A DNA stretch of 64,000 bases from assembly GCA_934511365.1 (NCBI GenBank), contig CAKSWC010000002.1:186001-250000 (forward strand), read 5' to 3'. Position numbers and translations under genes: made by a program. Source of the stretch: an uncultured Eubacteriales bacterium. GTDB lineage: Bacteria > Bacillota > Clostridia > Oscillospirales > Acutalibacteraceae. The first letter of the stretch is position 1. Each line of letters opens with the position of its first letter. The notes under the pieces were generated by a model. That model was not told the origin of the DNA, did no database searches, and saw nothing but the letters and a program-made list of their open reading frames with translations. This document shows positions 1 to 8,333 of this stretch, piece after piece.

Positions 1-750
1 CCAACCCTGGATGTAACCGTTAATTTCGTTAACGAGCGAGGTACTGCCCTTTTTGAAGGCGAAGCTGTACGGCTCCGTTGTCATCGCCTCATCAAGAACA
101 ACGGTTTTTCCGTTTGTTTCGGCGGACATTGCAATGCCGGTCTGGTTATCAACAACCCAAGCGTCAACCTTTCCGCTTGTGAGAGCCGAAAGTGCATCGT
201 TGTTTGCCTGGAAAGCGGAAACGTCGTAGCCGTTCTTCATGCAGTATTCCTCAGCGGTGGTTCCGGTCTGAACGGAAACCTTTTTGCCCTCAAGGTCAGC
301 CTTAGACTTGATGTCGCTGCCGTTCATAACAATAATTGCCTGCGCAGCAAGGAAGTATGGGTCGGTGAAGTCTGCGTTTGCTTTTCTGTCCTCGGTAACG
401 GTAATTCCGGAAACGCCGACGTTGAATTTTCCGCTCTGAATTCCGGGAAGAACCGAGTCAAAGTCCATCTGGTTGATTTCAAGCTCAACGCCAAGCTTTT
501 TGGCAATCATTTCAAGAAGGTCAATTTCAATGCCGATAACCTTGTCTCCCTCAAGCGATTCAAACGGCGGAAAATCCGGACTTGTTGCAATGGAGAGCTT
601 TCCGCTCTTTTTAACGTCCTCAAGGCTTGTGTCTGCGCCGGCTGATGCAGCGGACGAGGTTGTTTCTTTTTCACCTGAGCCACAGGCGGCAAGGCAAAGG
701 CACAATGCACAGGCAAGAAGGAGAGCAACAGCTTTTTTGATGTTTTTCAT
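1..750 (-). CDS. Amino-acid ABC transporter substrate-binding lipoprotein (C-terminus outside window)
   Basis: Periplasmic-type solute receptor of family 3 (SBP_bac_3), which captures a polar amino acid outside the membrane and hands it to an ABC permease. The frame is open from the ATG at 750 to base 1, so 250 codons are seen and the C-terminal end plus any permease/ATPase genes lie outside the window. The N-terminus is a lipoprotein signal (MKNIKKAVALLLACALC, lipobox LAAC) followed by a Ser/Ala linker. The mature part shows family hallmarks: GKLSIATSPDFPPFE, a GIEIDLLEMIAKKLG segment, GVSGITVTEDRK and the lobe-connecting DFTDPYF. A GAGG ribosome site lies 8 bases before the ATG. The family call is firm; the substrate (cystine, glutamine, arginine or other) cannot be read from the sequence. 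Confidence 0.9.
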   Translation of the reverse strand, partial: MKNIKKAVALLLACALCLCLAACGSGEKETTSSAASAGADTSLEDVKKSGKLSIATSPDFPPFESLEGDKVIGIEIDLLEMIAKKLGVELEINQMDFDSVLPGIQSGKFNVGVSGITVTEDRKANADFTDPYFLAAQAIIVMNGSDIKSKADLEGKKVSVQTGTTAEEYCMKNGYDVSAFQANNDALSALTSGKVDAWVVDNQTGIAMSAETNGKTVVLDEAMTTEPYSFAFKKGSTSLVNEINGYIQGW

Positions 751-833
751 GGTTTTTCCTCACATTCTGTTTTGAATTTTCAACGGCTGCAAAAATTGAT
801 ATCAGCTGCAAGCTCATTGAATAATATGCGTGT

Positions 834-862
834 ATTATACAGTATTTTGAATGTTTATGCAA
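834..862 (-). promoter_or_regulatory. Sigma-A promoter of the amino-acid binding protein gene
   Basis: On the minus strand TTGCAT (857-862) and TATAAT (834-839) are separated by 17 bases, about 85 bases upstream of the substrate-binding protein ATG. No operator was recognised. Confidence 0.65.
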
Positions 863-942
863 GGGTTTTGAAAAAATATTCTTAATTTATGCACACAAAA
901 AGTTTTTAACGCGCAACCGCTCTTTTGTGCAAAACACACAGC

Positions 943-982
943 AAAAAAACGGACGTCCCGCGTTTGAAGCAAAGACGCCCGT
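943..982 (-). terminator. Rho-independent terminator of the sigma operon
   Basis: Minus-strand stem ACGGGCGTC / GACGTCCGT (arms 974-982 and 949-957) followed by a run of seven T. It lies just after the stop codon of the small secreted protein gene. Confidence 0.75.
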
Positions 983-1000
983 TATCGGCTTATTTTGTTC

Positions 1001-1642
1001 TTATCTTCCGAGGAGGCCGGCAACAACTTCATATCCGCGGATTGCAAGGTCATATACCTCGTCTGCGGCGTTTTGAAGGTCTGAGAGCAGGTCTCCGGTG
1101 TATGAATTGATTTTTTCCTTTTCAACGGAAATGTATGCGCCGGCGTTTCCGGTTCCGTTTTCATCAAGGAAGTAATATGCGGGGATATAGACGTAATACT
1201 CCTTCCCCGGCTCGATGCTTTGACCCAAAAGATTCAGCGCAACATTGGTTTTTTCCATGTCTGCCGTGATTCCGAGAGCCGAAAGTCCGCCGAGGAGCGA
1301 TGAAATGTTTTCGCCCGTCTGAAGCTTGAGGTCGGTTGTTCCGGAGAACCAGACGTCAACGGCGCTTTTGTCAATGTCATAAAGCACGCTGAATGTTCCG
1401 TCCGCGTTCTTTGTGCAAACGGAGATTTTTTCTTCCGTTTTTCCAAACGAGGTGAACTTGTTGTTCAGGCAGAACGAGATTGCGCCCTTCCCGCTTTTTG
1501 TGTTGTAATAGGCGTAATAAAGCCTTCCCTTTTCAACCGGAACCGTTGCCGCCGCGGCATTGTCAACGGCGGAAACCGCCAAAGCGCACGCAACGCTGAG
1601 GATGAGAAAAATTGCTGTGATTAAAGCCGTACTTTTTTTCAT
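1001..1642 (-). CDS. Small secreted protein of unknown function, last gene of the sigma operon
   Basis: A 213-residue protein I do not recognise. It opens with a clear Sec signal (MKKSTALITAIFLILSVACALAVSA, likely cut near residue 25-32) and has no lipobox, Cys pair or wall-sorting motif. The mature part is mixed beta/alpha, with a YYAYYNTKSGKGAISFCLNN start and a helical C-terminus rich in Leu/Ala ending RGYEVVAGLLGR. It begins 16 bases after the stop of the ankyrin-type membrane protein and is followed by a terminator, so it is probably the third gene of the sigma / ankyrin / secreted-protein transcript. It could be an output or a sensor ligand of that system. That is inference from position only. 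Confidence 0.75.
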   Translation of the reverse strand: MKKSTALITAIFLILSVACALAVSAVDNAAAATVPVEKGRLYYAYYNTKSGKGAISFCLNNKFTSFGKTEEKISVCTKNADGTFSVLYDIDKSAVDVWFSGTTDLKLQTGENISSLLGGLSALGITADMEKTNVALNLLGQSIEPGKEYYVYIPAYYFLDENGTGNAGAYISVEKEKINSYTGDLLSDLQNAADEVYDLAIRGYEVVAGLLGR

Positions 1643-1658
1643 AATTATCGCCTTTCTT

Positions 1659-2411
1659 TCAATTCAAGCCCTTTTCGTGGGCGTATTCAACATTTTCACT
1701 GTTCCCGTATTTTTCTGCGATGCCAAGAATGTTGTTTCCGGCCGCGTCCGTTGCGTTGATGTCTGCGCCTTTTTCGCAGAATGCCTCAACAACGTCACTG
1801 TTGCAAAACGCCGCCGAAAAGAAGAACGCAAGTTTTTCGCTCGGCGTCATCAAAATTCCGTCTCGCTTTTTAAGCTCCTCAAGAGCCTTTTTTGAGTTGC
1901 CGATGAGGGTGCTTTCCAAAAGCGGATCAAGCCCGGTTGAGCCGAAAACCTCCTCGGTTGCTTTTGCAATCTCGCTTATGATGTTATAAGACAGAAAAGA
2001 GGTGCAACCGACCGCGTAATTGAGGATATCACGGCTGACAAGGACGCCGCTTTTGAGCAGCTTTTCAATCAGCCCCTCATCGCCTTTTGAAATTGCAAGC
2101 ATCAGCGCCTTTTCCCCTGCCGTTGATGAAGAGGTTGCAATCAAAGCGGTTGTGCTCTCCGGCTCCGGCTTTGAAAGCGTTTTAACACCCAAAAACGCCG
2201 CGCAGGAAACAATGCACAGGCACGCCGCCGCGGCAATGATGCGAACAAGCGTTATTTTTCTTTTTCCGCCTCGTGTTATTCCGGCTTTTTGGAAAGAGAG
2301 GGCGCGGATTTTTTCTTTGTCCGCCCTGTCAATTTCCGTCTCCTCTTTTTTGAGCAAAGCGCCAAGCTCATTTGGAGAAAGAGAAGAAAAAACATCATCA
2401 AAATCAGTCAA
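1659..2411 (-). CDS. Membrane protein with cytoplasmic stub and extracytoplasmic ankyrin-like repeats; candidate anti-sigma factor
   Basis: A 250-residue single-pass protein. Residues 1-53 are a charged, probably cytoplasmic segment (TDFDDVFSSLSPNELGALL...). Residues about 54-76 form one membrane helix (LVRIIAAAACLCIVSCAAFLG). The outer part from about residue 90 carries two to three degenerate ankyrin-like repeats, clearest in DVVEAFCEKGADINATDAAGNNIL. Its gene overlaps the end of the sigma factor gene by 8 bases, the usual arrangement of an ECF sigma factor and its membrane anti-sigma factor. I place the start at a TTG (2409-2411) because GGAGGT lies 7 bases upstream; the longer reading to an ATG further upstream runs inside the sigma gene without its own ribosome site. 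No zinc-binding HxxxCxxC anti-sigma motif is present, so the anti-sigma role is inferred from position and topology. Confidence 0.75.
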   Translation of the reverse strand: MTDFDDVFSSLSPNELGALLKKEETEIDRADKEKIRALSFQKAGITRGGKRKITLVRIIAAAACLCIVSCAAFLGVKTLSKPEPESTTALIATSSSTAGEKALMLAISKGDEGLIEKLLKSGVLVSRDILNYAVGCTSFLSYNIISEIAKATEEVFGSTGLDPLLESTLIGNSKKALEELKKRDGILMTPSEKLAFFFSAAFCNSDVVEAFCEKGADINATDAAGNNILGIAEKYGNSENVEYAHEKGLN

Positions 2412-2973
2412 GCAAAACACCTCCCATGCTGCTTTCAAGGAAAGTTCTGAGTTTTTCGAGTGCGCGCCGCGAGCGTTTTTGAACGGTTTCTGCGGAAATT
2501 GAGATACGCTTTGAAATCTCCTTTGCGCTTTCGCCAAAAAAATACTTGCGCAGAATTATTGTTCTGTCCGGCTCTCCGAGCGCCTGAACCGCCTCGGCAA
2601 CAAGACGGCTGCGCTCCTTTTTTTCGCTGCTTTCAAAAGCGGCCGCAGCGAAAAAAAGATCCTGCGCGTTTTCAAGCGGAACGGTCAGTCCGCTTTCCTT
2701 AACAAGCTTCCTCCGGCGGTCAATCGCGGCATTGCGCGAAAGGAAAGCAAGAAATCCTTTTATGCTCCCCTTTGAAAGGTCAACCTTTTCAATGTTTTTA
2801 TAAAAAACAGCAAAAACGTCTGAAGCGCACTCCTGCGCGTCCTCCTTTGTTCCGGCGGAGCCGAGAACGGCAAGGCACACGCGGAAAACAAAGGCCGAAT
2901 ACTCATTCAAAAGGAGATCAAAACCCTTTGACGGATTCTTTTTAATTTCGGAAAGCAAGAGTTCGTCATTCAT
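2404..2973 (-). CDS. ECF-type RNA polymerase sigma factor (sigma-70 family)
   Basis: A 189-residue sigma factor with region 2 (LLNEYSAFVFRVCLAVLG ... DVFAVFYKNIEKVD ... FLAFLSRNAAIDRRRK) and region 4 (ALGEPDRTIILRKYFFGESAKEISKRI...AETVQKRSRRALEKLR), joined by a short linker and lacking regions 1 and 3, as in group IV sigma factors. It would direct RNA polymerase to a small regulon. It starts at the ATG at 2973 behind an AAGGAGGGAGAG ribosome site and is first in an operon with the ankyrin-type membrane protein and a secreted protein. The pairing suggests signalling from outside the cell. The regulon is unknown; the large secreted protein just upstream is an obvious but unproven candidate. Confidence 0.9.
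   Translation of the reverse strand: MNDELLLSEIKKNPSKGFDLLLNEYSAFVFRVCLAVLGSAGTKEDAQECASDVFAVFYKNIEKVDLSKGSIKGFLAFLSRNAAIDRRRKLVKESGLTVPLENAQDLFFAAAAFESSEKKERSRLVAEAVQALGEPDRTIILRKYFFGESAKEISKRISISAETVQKRSRRALEKLRTFLESSMGGVLLD
2409..2424 (-). promoter_or_regulatory. Ribosome binding site that fixes a TTG start inside the sigma gene
   Basis: The minus strand reads GGAGGT, seven bases, then TTG. The TTG overlaps the TGA stop region of the sigma factor gene, indicating translational coupling of the two proteins. Confidence 0.7.
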
Positions 2974-3056
2974 AGGTCTCTCCCTCCTTTCTCATTAATT
3001 ATATACGAAAGAAAAAGCGCAAATCGGACAAGAAAAGATAAAAAACTTTTGTGTTC

Positions 3057-3085
3057 ATTATACCCAAAGCGGCCTGCCGGCGCAA
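3057..3085 (-). promoter_or_regulatory. Promoter of the sigma operon
   Basis: Minus strand TTGCGC (3080-3085), 17 bases, TATAAT (3057-3062), about 85 bases before the sigma ATG. The -10 is consensus housekeeping type; the weak -35 leaves room for a second, self-recognised promoter that I could not identify. Confidence 0.55.
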
Positions 3086-3090
3086 GTGCA

Positions 3091-3124
3091 AAAAAGGAGC
3101 GTCCCGAACGGAACGCTCCTTTTT
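3091..3124. terminator. Symmetric rho-independent terminator after the 1579-residue protein gene
   Basis: Stem AAAAAGGAGCG / CGCTCCTTTTT with a 12-base loop, followed by T-rich sequence on both strands. It lies between the stop of the repeat protein gene (3145) and the sigma promoter. Confidence 0.8.
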
Positions 3125-3144
3125 GATTATGTGCAATTTTTAAA

Positions 3145-6100
3145 TTAATAGTGGGTAGCTCCGCAAGAGCAGCTCTTGCCGATTTTGAAGAGCTTCCAGA
3201 ATACGCGGACGAACGCATAAACAGCTCTCATGAGCCAGAATTTCTTGTGGCAGATGCAGTCGCAGTTAAGGTCGGTGCTATGCTTGATTTCCTTTCCGCA
3301 TTCATCGCACTTTCCGTCCTCGTCAGCATCGCGGTGAGGCTTGATAACGGTTTCCTGCGCTTTAAGAACCTCGCCGCAGCGGCCGCAGTGGCTGCCTTCG
3401 CTCAGTCCGGGTTCGGTGCAGGTTGCCGGAACGGCCGGGTCAATAACAACCTCATGGCCGAGCGCGTCAATCGGTCTTGTCTGGCTCTTGTCGCAGCGGG
3501 TGCAGGTCAGCTTTTCCTGTCCCTTCTTGGTGCAGGTGGGTTCCTTTGTAACGACCCAGGCGCCGCTCCAGTCGTGGCCGAGGGCTTTTTCAATCTCGCC
3601 CTTCTTTTCATGTCCGCAGACCTTACATTTAAAGGTTTTGTATCCGTCGTCAATGCAGGTCACGGTGCTTGCAATGACTTCATAGTCATGCTCTTTCTTC
3701 GGGATAACTTCTTCTCTGAAGATATAGCCGCAACCACCGGTGCATTCGGTGTGACGTTTGCCCTCTTCGGTGCAGGTTGCCTCCTTGTCGATTTTCCACT
3801 CGCTTTCGGTGTGGCTGAGCTTACGCAGCTGCTTATAGACAACAACTGTGCAGCCCTCGCGTTCGCACTTTCTTTCGGCCTTGCCGACCTTGGTGCAGGT
3901 TGCTTCTTCAATCGTTTTCCATTCGCCCCACTTGTGGCCGAGGGCAGAGTTCGTGACTCTGACGGTGTCGGTGGCGCCGCAGCGGGAGCATTCCGCAGTT
4001 TTTTCCGCGTCCTTGGTGCAGGTTGCCGCCTTGCTCTCCTTATATTCTCCAAAATCGTGGCCAAGAGCGGTTCCGGGAATTTCTCTGACGTTTTCCGCTT
4101 TTCCGCAGACAGAGCAGACTGATTTTTCCGTTCTGTTCTTTGTGCAGGTTGCCGCTTCAAAAGCAAAATATTCCTTAAAGACGTGGCTGTCCGTTACGGG
4201 GATTACCTCGCCGTGTTTGGTTATTTCGTGGCAAACATAGCACTTTTCGTCTCCGGTATAGCCCGTGTCCTTGCAGGTTGCAGCCTTAACGGTTGCTTCG
4301 TCAAGATAGGAGTTGAGGTGGCCGGTTTTTTCAATCTCAACATCGCTGTATACCTTTCCGCAGTTTTTGCAGGAGATGACCCTTCTTCCCTTTTCAAGGC
4401 AGGTTGCGTCCTTTGAAAGCTCTTCGTCAACGGTGTAGTTATGAACTCCGCCGGGAACTATAACCTCAGAGTTCTCTTTTACGGCTCCGCAAACCGAGCA
4501 GACCTCATGCTTCTTATAGCCTCTTTCGCAGTCAAAGGGAAGCTCGTTTCCGTCAGCGTCCTTTTCTATGATTCTTTCAAATTTATAGGTGTGGCCAGTC
4601 GGGTCAACCTGCTTTGTTTCCTGCTTTGTATAAGTCTTTTCTCCGGTTGCTTCATCAATTTCAACGCAGCAGTCACGGGTGCAGTGGCGTTCCATTGTTC
4701 CGCCGTTCTGGCAGTTATGGGGAAGCTCGTTTCCGTCTGCATCCTTTTCGCCGATGAATTTCCATGCGCTCCAATCGTGGCCGAGAGCACTGCCCTTGTC
4801 TGTTACGGAGTCGGTTGCAGTGCAGCGAACCATTTTTCCGGTTGCTTCATCAAGGAATTCACGCTCACACTGCGCGGTTCTGACTCTGTCTCCGGTGCAG
4901 GTGGCTGCGGTCGTGGTTTTGTAATCTCTGAACCAGTGGCCGAGAGCCGAGCCGACATCGGGTTCGTTTTTGAATTCCTTTCCGCAGTATACGCATTTTC
5001 CGTGCTTTGTTCCGTCCTCTGTGCAGGTTGCGTTGCCGTCCGAAATCCAGTTTGCAACGTAATGTTTACCCTTTGAGTTTGGCTCCTCAACGGTCTTTTT
5101 CGCGCTGCCGCATTCTTTGCAGTATGCACTCATTGTTCCGGTGCTGACGCAGGTTGCGTCGCCGTTTGATGTATACTTGTCTCTTTCGGTCACAGGGTCG
5201 GGGAAAGTGTGGGAATGTCTTGTTCCCTTTGCGGTTCTTTCAAGACAGGTTCCGCAGTTCCAGTTCTTTCCGTCAGCGTGAGTGCTTTCATTGATGCAGT
5301 ATGCTCTTTCAACGCCGTCCTTGGTGCAGGTTTCGCTGCCTTCAACAAACTTATAAACGATATCACCGTTTGCGTCCGTCTCATAGGTATGAGAGGCGTA
5401 ATACTCCGGTCTGTCCTCAGCGACGGTGAAGGTTACGCTGCATCTTTCGCAGACGCCGGTCTTTGTTCCAAGCTCACAGCAGGTTTCGGTTCCCGCGTCA
5501 TGGGTAAAGTTCTTTGCGGTATGGTCAAGAGCCGAGCCGGGTACTTCGCGAGTATGGGTCGTTCCGCAGCCGTTATCGCAGGAAGCGGTTTCCTCTGCGT
5601 TAGTGAGGCAGGTTGCGGCCTTGGTTTCTTTATAGTCTGTGAACTTATGCTCGAGCGCGGTGCCGGGGGCTGTTATTGTATTCGTAGCGTCACAGCGGGT
5701 ACACTTTGCGGTTTGTGTTCCGTCTATTTCGCATTTTGCGTCATTGTTATACCTATAGTTTTCGGGGAGGAATTCGTGGCCGAGCTTGGTGCCTTCTTGT
5801 TCCCTCGTGTGGGTTTTTCCGCAGCCCTTGCGGTCGCAGGTGGCGGTTTCCTTTGCATTCTCTGTGCAGGTTTCATCCTTGCTCTTTTCATACTTTGTGA
5901 AGCTGTGGCCAAGCTTCGGAAGAGTTTCGTTCTTAACATACTCGCCGCAAAGAGCGCATTTATACTGCTTCAAACCGTCGGTTTCACACTTAGGCTCAAG
6001 GGTGGTCACCCATTCGCCGGTGCCGTTGTCCTGATGGTTAAGCTTCGGGAGAGTTTCAACAACTTCATACTTGTCGCAGCCGGTGTGCTTACAGGGGTGA

Positions 6101-7884
6101 TAGGTATAGCCGTCCTTTGCGCAGGTTGCGTCAACTTTTCTTGTAATTGTCTCGTCATATTCATGACCGAGCTTTGCAATGTCTCTGAATTCAACGTGGG
6201 ATTTATCCCTCTGACAGGTACGCTTTTCACGGCCTGCCTCTTCGCAGGTTGCAGCCTTAACAACCTCCCATCTCTCAGCGCTTTCCTGATAGTTCCAGTC
6301 ATGGCCGAGAGCCGGGGTATCAACGCCGGCACTTCCGCCTCTGTTGGGGTCATACTTATCGCACCAAACGCACTGATAGATTGAATGGCCGCCTTCGGTG
6401 CAGGTCTGTTTTTCGGTTACTGTTTCCTTAGTGTAGCTGTGGGGAACAACGGGGATAACTTCTTTTTTTTGTTCTTTGCAGCGCTTACACTCATAAGTGA
6501 TAAGGCCGGTATCACGGCAGGTTGCCTCTCTGCGGTTAAAAACTTTCCAATCGTGGCCGAGTGCCGGAACTTTATCGCCCTCTTTTGTTGCCGGGCACTT
6601 TGAGCAGTGGTAATCCGTCCAACCGCCCGTGGTGCAGGTTGCGTCATGAACGGTGCCCTTGACCCAGGTGTGCGGCTTCTTTTCAACCGGAAGTTCTCTT
6701 GTTGCTTTGCAGACGGAGCATTCCTGATATTCCTTGCCCTCTGCGGAGCAGGTGGAGTCAATGATGGAAGTCTGCACCCACTTATGGGCAATCTTTTTGA
6801 ATTTGACTGTATATGTCTGGTCGGTTGTGACCTTTGCAAGATCCGGACTCCAGCCGTCAAAAACATAGTGGCCGTCTGATTCCGGAGTCGGGATGATGTA
6901 GTTTGAGGGGGCTTTGGGGTTTGAGCCGTAATAATAGTTCCGTTTTTCAAGGTCGGCCGTTACACCGTTCTGCCTGAATGTAATCGTATAAAGTGGGTCA
7001 ACAAGCTTGACTTTTTTCTTTTGCCACTTATTGGTTCCGGCAACGCAGGAGATCCAAGCATATCTTACGCTTTCCTCGCCGTCAACCTGAGCTGAGGGAC
7101 GAACGGTGAGAGTGCCGTCTCCGCCCATTGAAAGGCCGGACGATGTATCGTCCTTTTTAGCTGAGTTATAATCAGTCGGTTCGCTGACGGGAACCCAGAA
7201 CTGCGGATCCTCATGCCATGCTGCGCCATACTGGTCATAAGCGGTTGCGCTGTATTTGCTTGTGATGTTGGCAGCACCGGTTTTGGGCATGGTGATGGTG
7301 TTCGCACCGGAGATTGCACCCAGAGAGTTGAAATATGGTTTATTTGCCATATCTGACGTACTTTTGGACTTTTCATCAGAACCAAGGAAATTTTTGTGGT
7401 GAAACTCAAAGTCACAAACCTGTTTCCAACCGGAGTTCGCATCATTTTCAGCACCTTTGTAATAATTACTGTTTCCGGCCTTTGCAACGCAGACCTTCAG
7501 TCGAAATTCCGGATATTGCCAGTAGCCTACCTTTGAGCTTGCATAAGCCCACGAAGGGAAGCCCGGAACATTTTCTGCGTAAACAATGTAGTAATCGTGT
7601 CCATTTTTAACATGGCCTTTTGCATCGCCTGCATTGGCACCTGTTGTTATTTCACCGCTCTCAGTGCCTGTTCCGTTATTAGTTTTATACTTGTACTTAA
7701 CGGTAAGCTTGTCGACGCCGTTTGAGCCGTTGTCATTATCATAGACAGCAAAAGCTATCCTATATTTTCCCGCCGTTGCGGCCTCAGCTTTCTCGGGCGC
7801 AAAGAAAACCCACGCCGTCATGACCATCAAAGCAGCCATAAAGACGGAGAGCGCCTTTTTCCCGGTTCTTAATGTTTTTTTCAT
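3145..7884 (-). CDS. Large secreted protein of His/Cys repeats with an InlB-like repeat
   Basis: 1579 residues. A Sec signal (residues 1-36, ending KAEA|AT) leads to a roughly 130-residue beta-rich domain starting GKYRIAFAVYDNDNG. Next come an Ig-like segment (YSATAYDQYGAAW), one Listeria-Bacteroides/InlB-type repeat (YTITFRQNG...FDGWSPD), and from about residue 365 to the C-terminus about 26 tandem repeats of 38-60 residues with pattern H-x(n)-TC-x4-G-x5-C-x2-C-x(n)-ALGH. The end carries CDCICH, an aromatic/basic helix (FWKLFKIGK) and a final CSCG. The same plan recurs in the truncated giant at the right end of the window, so the two are paralogous in architecture. Each repeat offers four potential metal or disulphide ligands. 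ATG at 7884 follows AAAGGAG; an in-frame TTG at 7890 is the alternative. A cell-surface or matrix role is inferred. Confidence 0.9.
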   Translation of the reverse strand: MKKTLRTGKKALSVFMAALMVMTAWVFFAPEKAEAATAGKYRIAFAVYDNDNGSNGVDKLTVKYKYKTNNGTGTESGEITTGANAGDAKGHVKNGHDYYIVYAENVPGFPSWAYASSKVGYWQYPEFRLKVCVAKAGNSNYYKGAENDANSGWKQVCDFEFHHKNFLGSDEKSKSTSDMANKPYFNSLGAISGANTITMPKTGAANITSKYSATAYDQYGAAWHEDPQFWVPVSEPTDYNSAKKDDTSSGLSMGGDGTLTVRPSAQVDGEESVRYAWISCVAGTNKWQKKKVKLVDPLYTITFRQNGVTADLEKRNYYYGSNPKAPSNYIIPTPESDGHYVFDGWSPDLAKVTTDQTYTVKFKKIAHKWVQTSIIDSTCSAEGKEYQECSVCKATRELPVEKKPHTWVKGTVHDATCTTGGWTDYHCSKCPATKEGDKVPALGHDWKVFNRREATCRDTGLITYECKRCKEQKKEVIPVVPHSYTKETVTEKQTCTEGGHSIYQCVWCDKYDPNRGGSAGVDTPALGHDWNYQESAERWEVVKAATCEEAGREKRTCQRDKSHVEFRDIAKLGHEYDETITRKVDATCAKDGYTYHPCKHTGCDKYEVVETLPKLNHQDNGTGEWVTTLEPKCETDGLKQYKCALCGEYVKNETLPKLGHSFTKYEKSKDETCTENAKETATCDRKGCGKTHTREQEGTKLGHEFLPENYRYNNDAKCEIDGTQTAKCTRCDATNTITAPGTALEHKFTDYKETKAATCLTNAEETASCDNGCGTTHTREVPGSALDHTAKNFTHDAGTETCCELGTKTGVCERCSVTFTVAEDRPEYYASHTYETDANGDIVYKFVEGSETCTKDGVERAYCINESTHADGKNWNCGTCLERTAKGTRHSHTFPDPVTERDKYTSNGDATCVSTGTMSAYCKECGSAKKTVEEPNSKGKHYVANWISDGNATCTEDGTKHGKCVYCGKEFKNEPDVGSALGHWFRDYKTTTAATCTGDRVRTAQCEREFLDEATGKMVRCTATDSVTDKGSALGHDWSAWKFIGEKDADGNELPHNCQNGGTMERHCTRDCCVEIDEATGEKTYTKQETKQVDPTGHTYKFERIIEKDADGNELPFDCERGYKKHEVCSVCGAVKENSEVIVPGGVHNYTVDEELSKDATCLEKGRRVISCKNCGKVYSDVEIEKTGHLNSYLDEATVKAATCKDTGYTGDEKCYVCHEITKHGEVIPVTDSHVFKEYFAFEAATCTKNRTEKSVCSVCGKAENVREIPGTALGHDFGEYKESKAATCTKDAEKTAECSRCGATDTVRVTNSALGHKWGEWKTIEEATCTKVGKAERKCEREGCTVVVYKQLRKLSHTESEWKIDKEATCTEEGKRHTECTGGCGYIFREEVIPKKEHDYEVIASTVTCIDDGYKTFKCKVCGHEKKGEIEKALGHDWSGAWVVTKEPTCTKKGQEKLTCTRCDKSQTRPIDALGHEVVIDPAVPATCTEPGLSEGSHCGRCGEVLKAQETVIKPHRDADEDGKCDECGKEIKHSTDLNCDCICHKKFWLMRAVYAFVRVFWKLFKIGKSCSCGATHY
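3230..6800 (-). repeat. Array of about 26 His/Cys repeats (about 46 residues each) in the 1579-residue protein
   Basis: Each unit begins with His-aromatic (HDW, HTY, HKF), carries a TC 8-20 residues later, a Gly four residues on, then CxxC and a closing LGH-type junction. The DNA copies are diverged, with only short shared strings such as the antisense of 'ATC' and 'ALGHDW', so the array is old rather than a recent slippage product. Variants lose one Cys or carry insertions of an EKDADGNELP string (units 16 and 17). Confidence 0.85.
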
Positions 7885-7938
7885 CTCCAAAATATCTCCT
7901 TTCGGTTGAATATAAAAAGAGTATTATAATGCATATAT

Positions 7939-7967
7939 ATGATAACTTAAAACGGATAAAACGTCAA
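7939..7967 (-). promoter_or_regulatory. Promoter of the 1579-residue protein gene
   Basis: Minus strand TTGACG (7962-7967), 17 bases, TATCAT (7939-7944). The start point would lie about 50 bases before the ATG at 7884. Confidence 0.65.
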
Positions 7968-8084
7968 ACAAAATTTTTAAAAAATTTAAATTTTGTTAAC
8001 ATCAACAAATGAGCGTAATTGGTTTTGGGCATATTAACGAATTGTGGAGCGAAAAAATTGAGGCGGGGTTCGTAGGGGGAGGAG

Positions 8085-8250
8085 AAATATCTATTATCTA
8101 TTATTTATTATCTTTTATCTATTATCTAAAATAACTCAGGCGGTTACGAGCCGATGCCCGTACGAAGTTAGATTTTAGATATTAGATGTTAGATGTTAGA
8201 TTTTTTTAAAATAAGAACCAATTCGTACGGGTCGGACCCGTGCCGACCCA
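8085..8250. repeat. AT-rich inverted repeats around GC-rich palindromic cores; MITE- or REP-like intergenic element
   Basis: The plus strand holds five tandem-like TATCTATTAT/TTTAT units (8088-8129), a GC-rich core (about 8138-8165), then the opposite-strand motif TTAGAT repeated about four times (8168-8201). Together they form long complementary arms. Directly after it (8220-8250) is a second GC-rich palindrome, GGGTCGG / CCGACCC. No open reading frame is present in 7970-8310. The structure resembles non-coding extragenic palindromes, but no target-site duplication was confirmed. Confidence 0.5.
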
Positions 8251-8314
8251 TGACCTTTCCTCATGCAGAACATGAACATTTCACAAAACTCCGCCGCCCG
8301 AACGCAGCAAAAAA

Positions 8315-8333
8315 CCGCTTGACAAACAAGCGG
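8315..8333 (-). terminator. Distal terminator of peptide locus 1, overlapping the antisense promoter
   Basis: Minus-strand hairpin CCGCTTG-TTTGT-CAAGCGG followed by TTTTTT. On the plus strand the same bases hold the TTGACA -35 box (8319-8324) of the antisense RNA. A peptide mRNA reading through the first terminator would end here and so contain the complement of the whole antisense RNA. Confidence 0.7.

Noticed and set aside
2412..2537. Upstream ATG (2537) for the ankyrin-type membrane protein
   Set aside because: It lies deep in the sigma gene without a ribosome site, whereas GGAGGT precedes the TTG at 2411 by 7 bases.
3151..4122. 323-residue plus-strand frame opposite the His/Cys array
   Set aside because: Shadow frame produced by the repeated coding strand; composition (Ala/Gly/Phe) mirrors the antisense of CxxC repeats.
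3230..6800. Regularly spaced repeats resembling a CRISPR array
   Set aside because: Repeats are coding, diverged, in frame and about 137 bases apart; no identical 25-40 base repeats.
3230..6800. Reading the CxxC units as nucleic-acid-binding zinc fingers
   Set aside because: The protein has a signal peptide and would be outside the cell; a DNA-binding role is unlikely.
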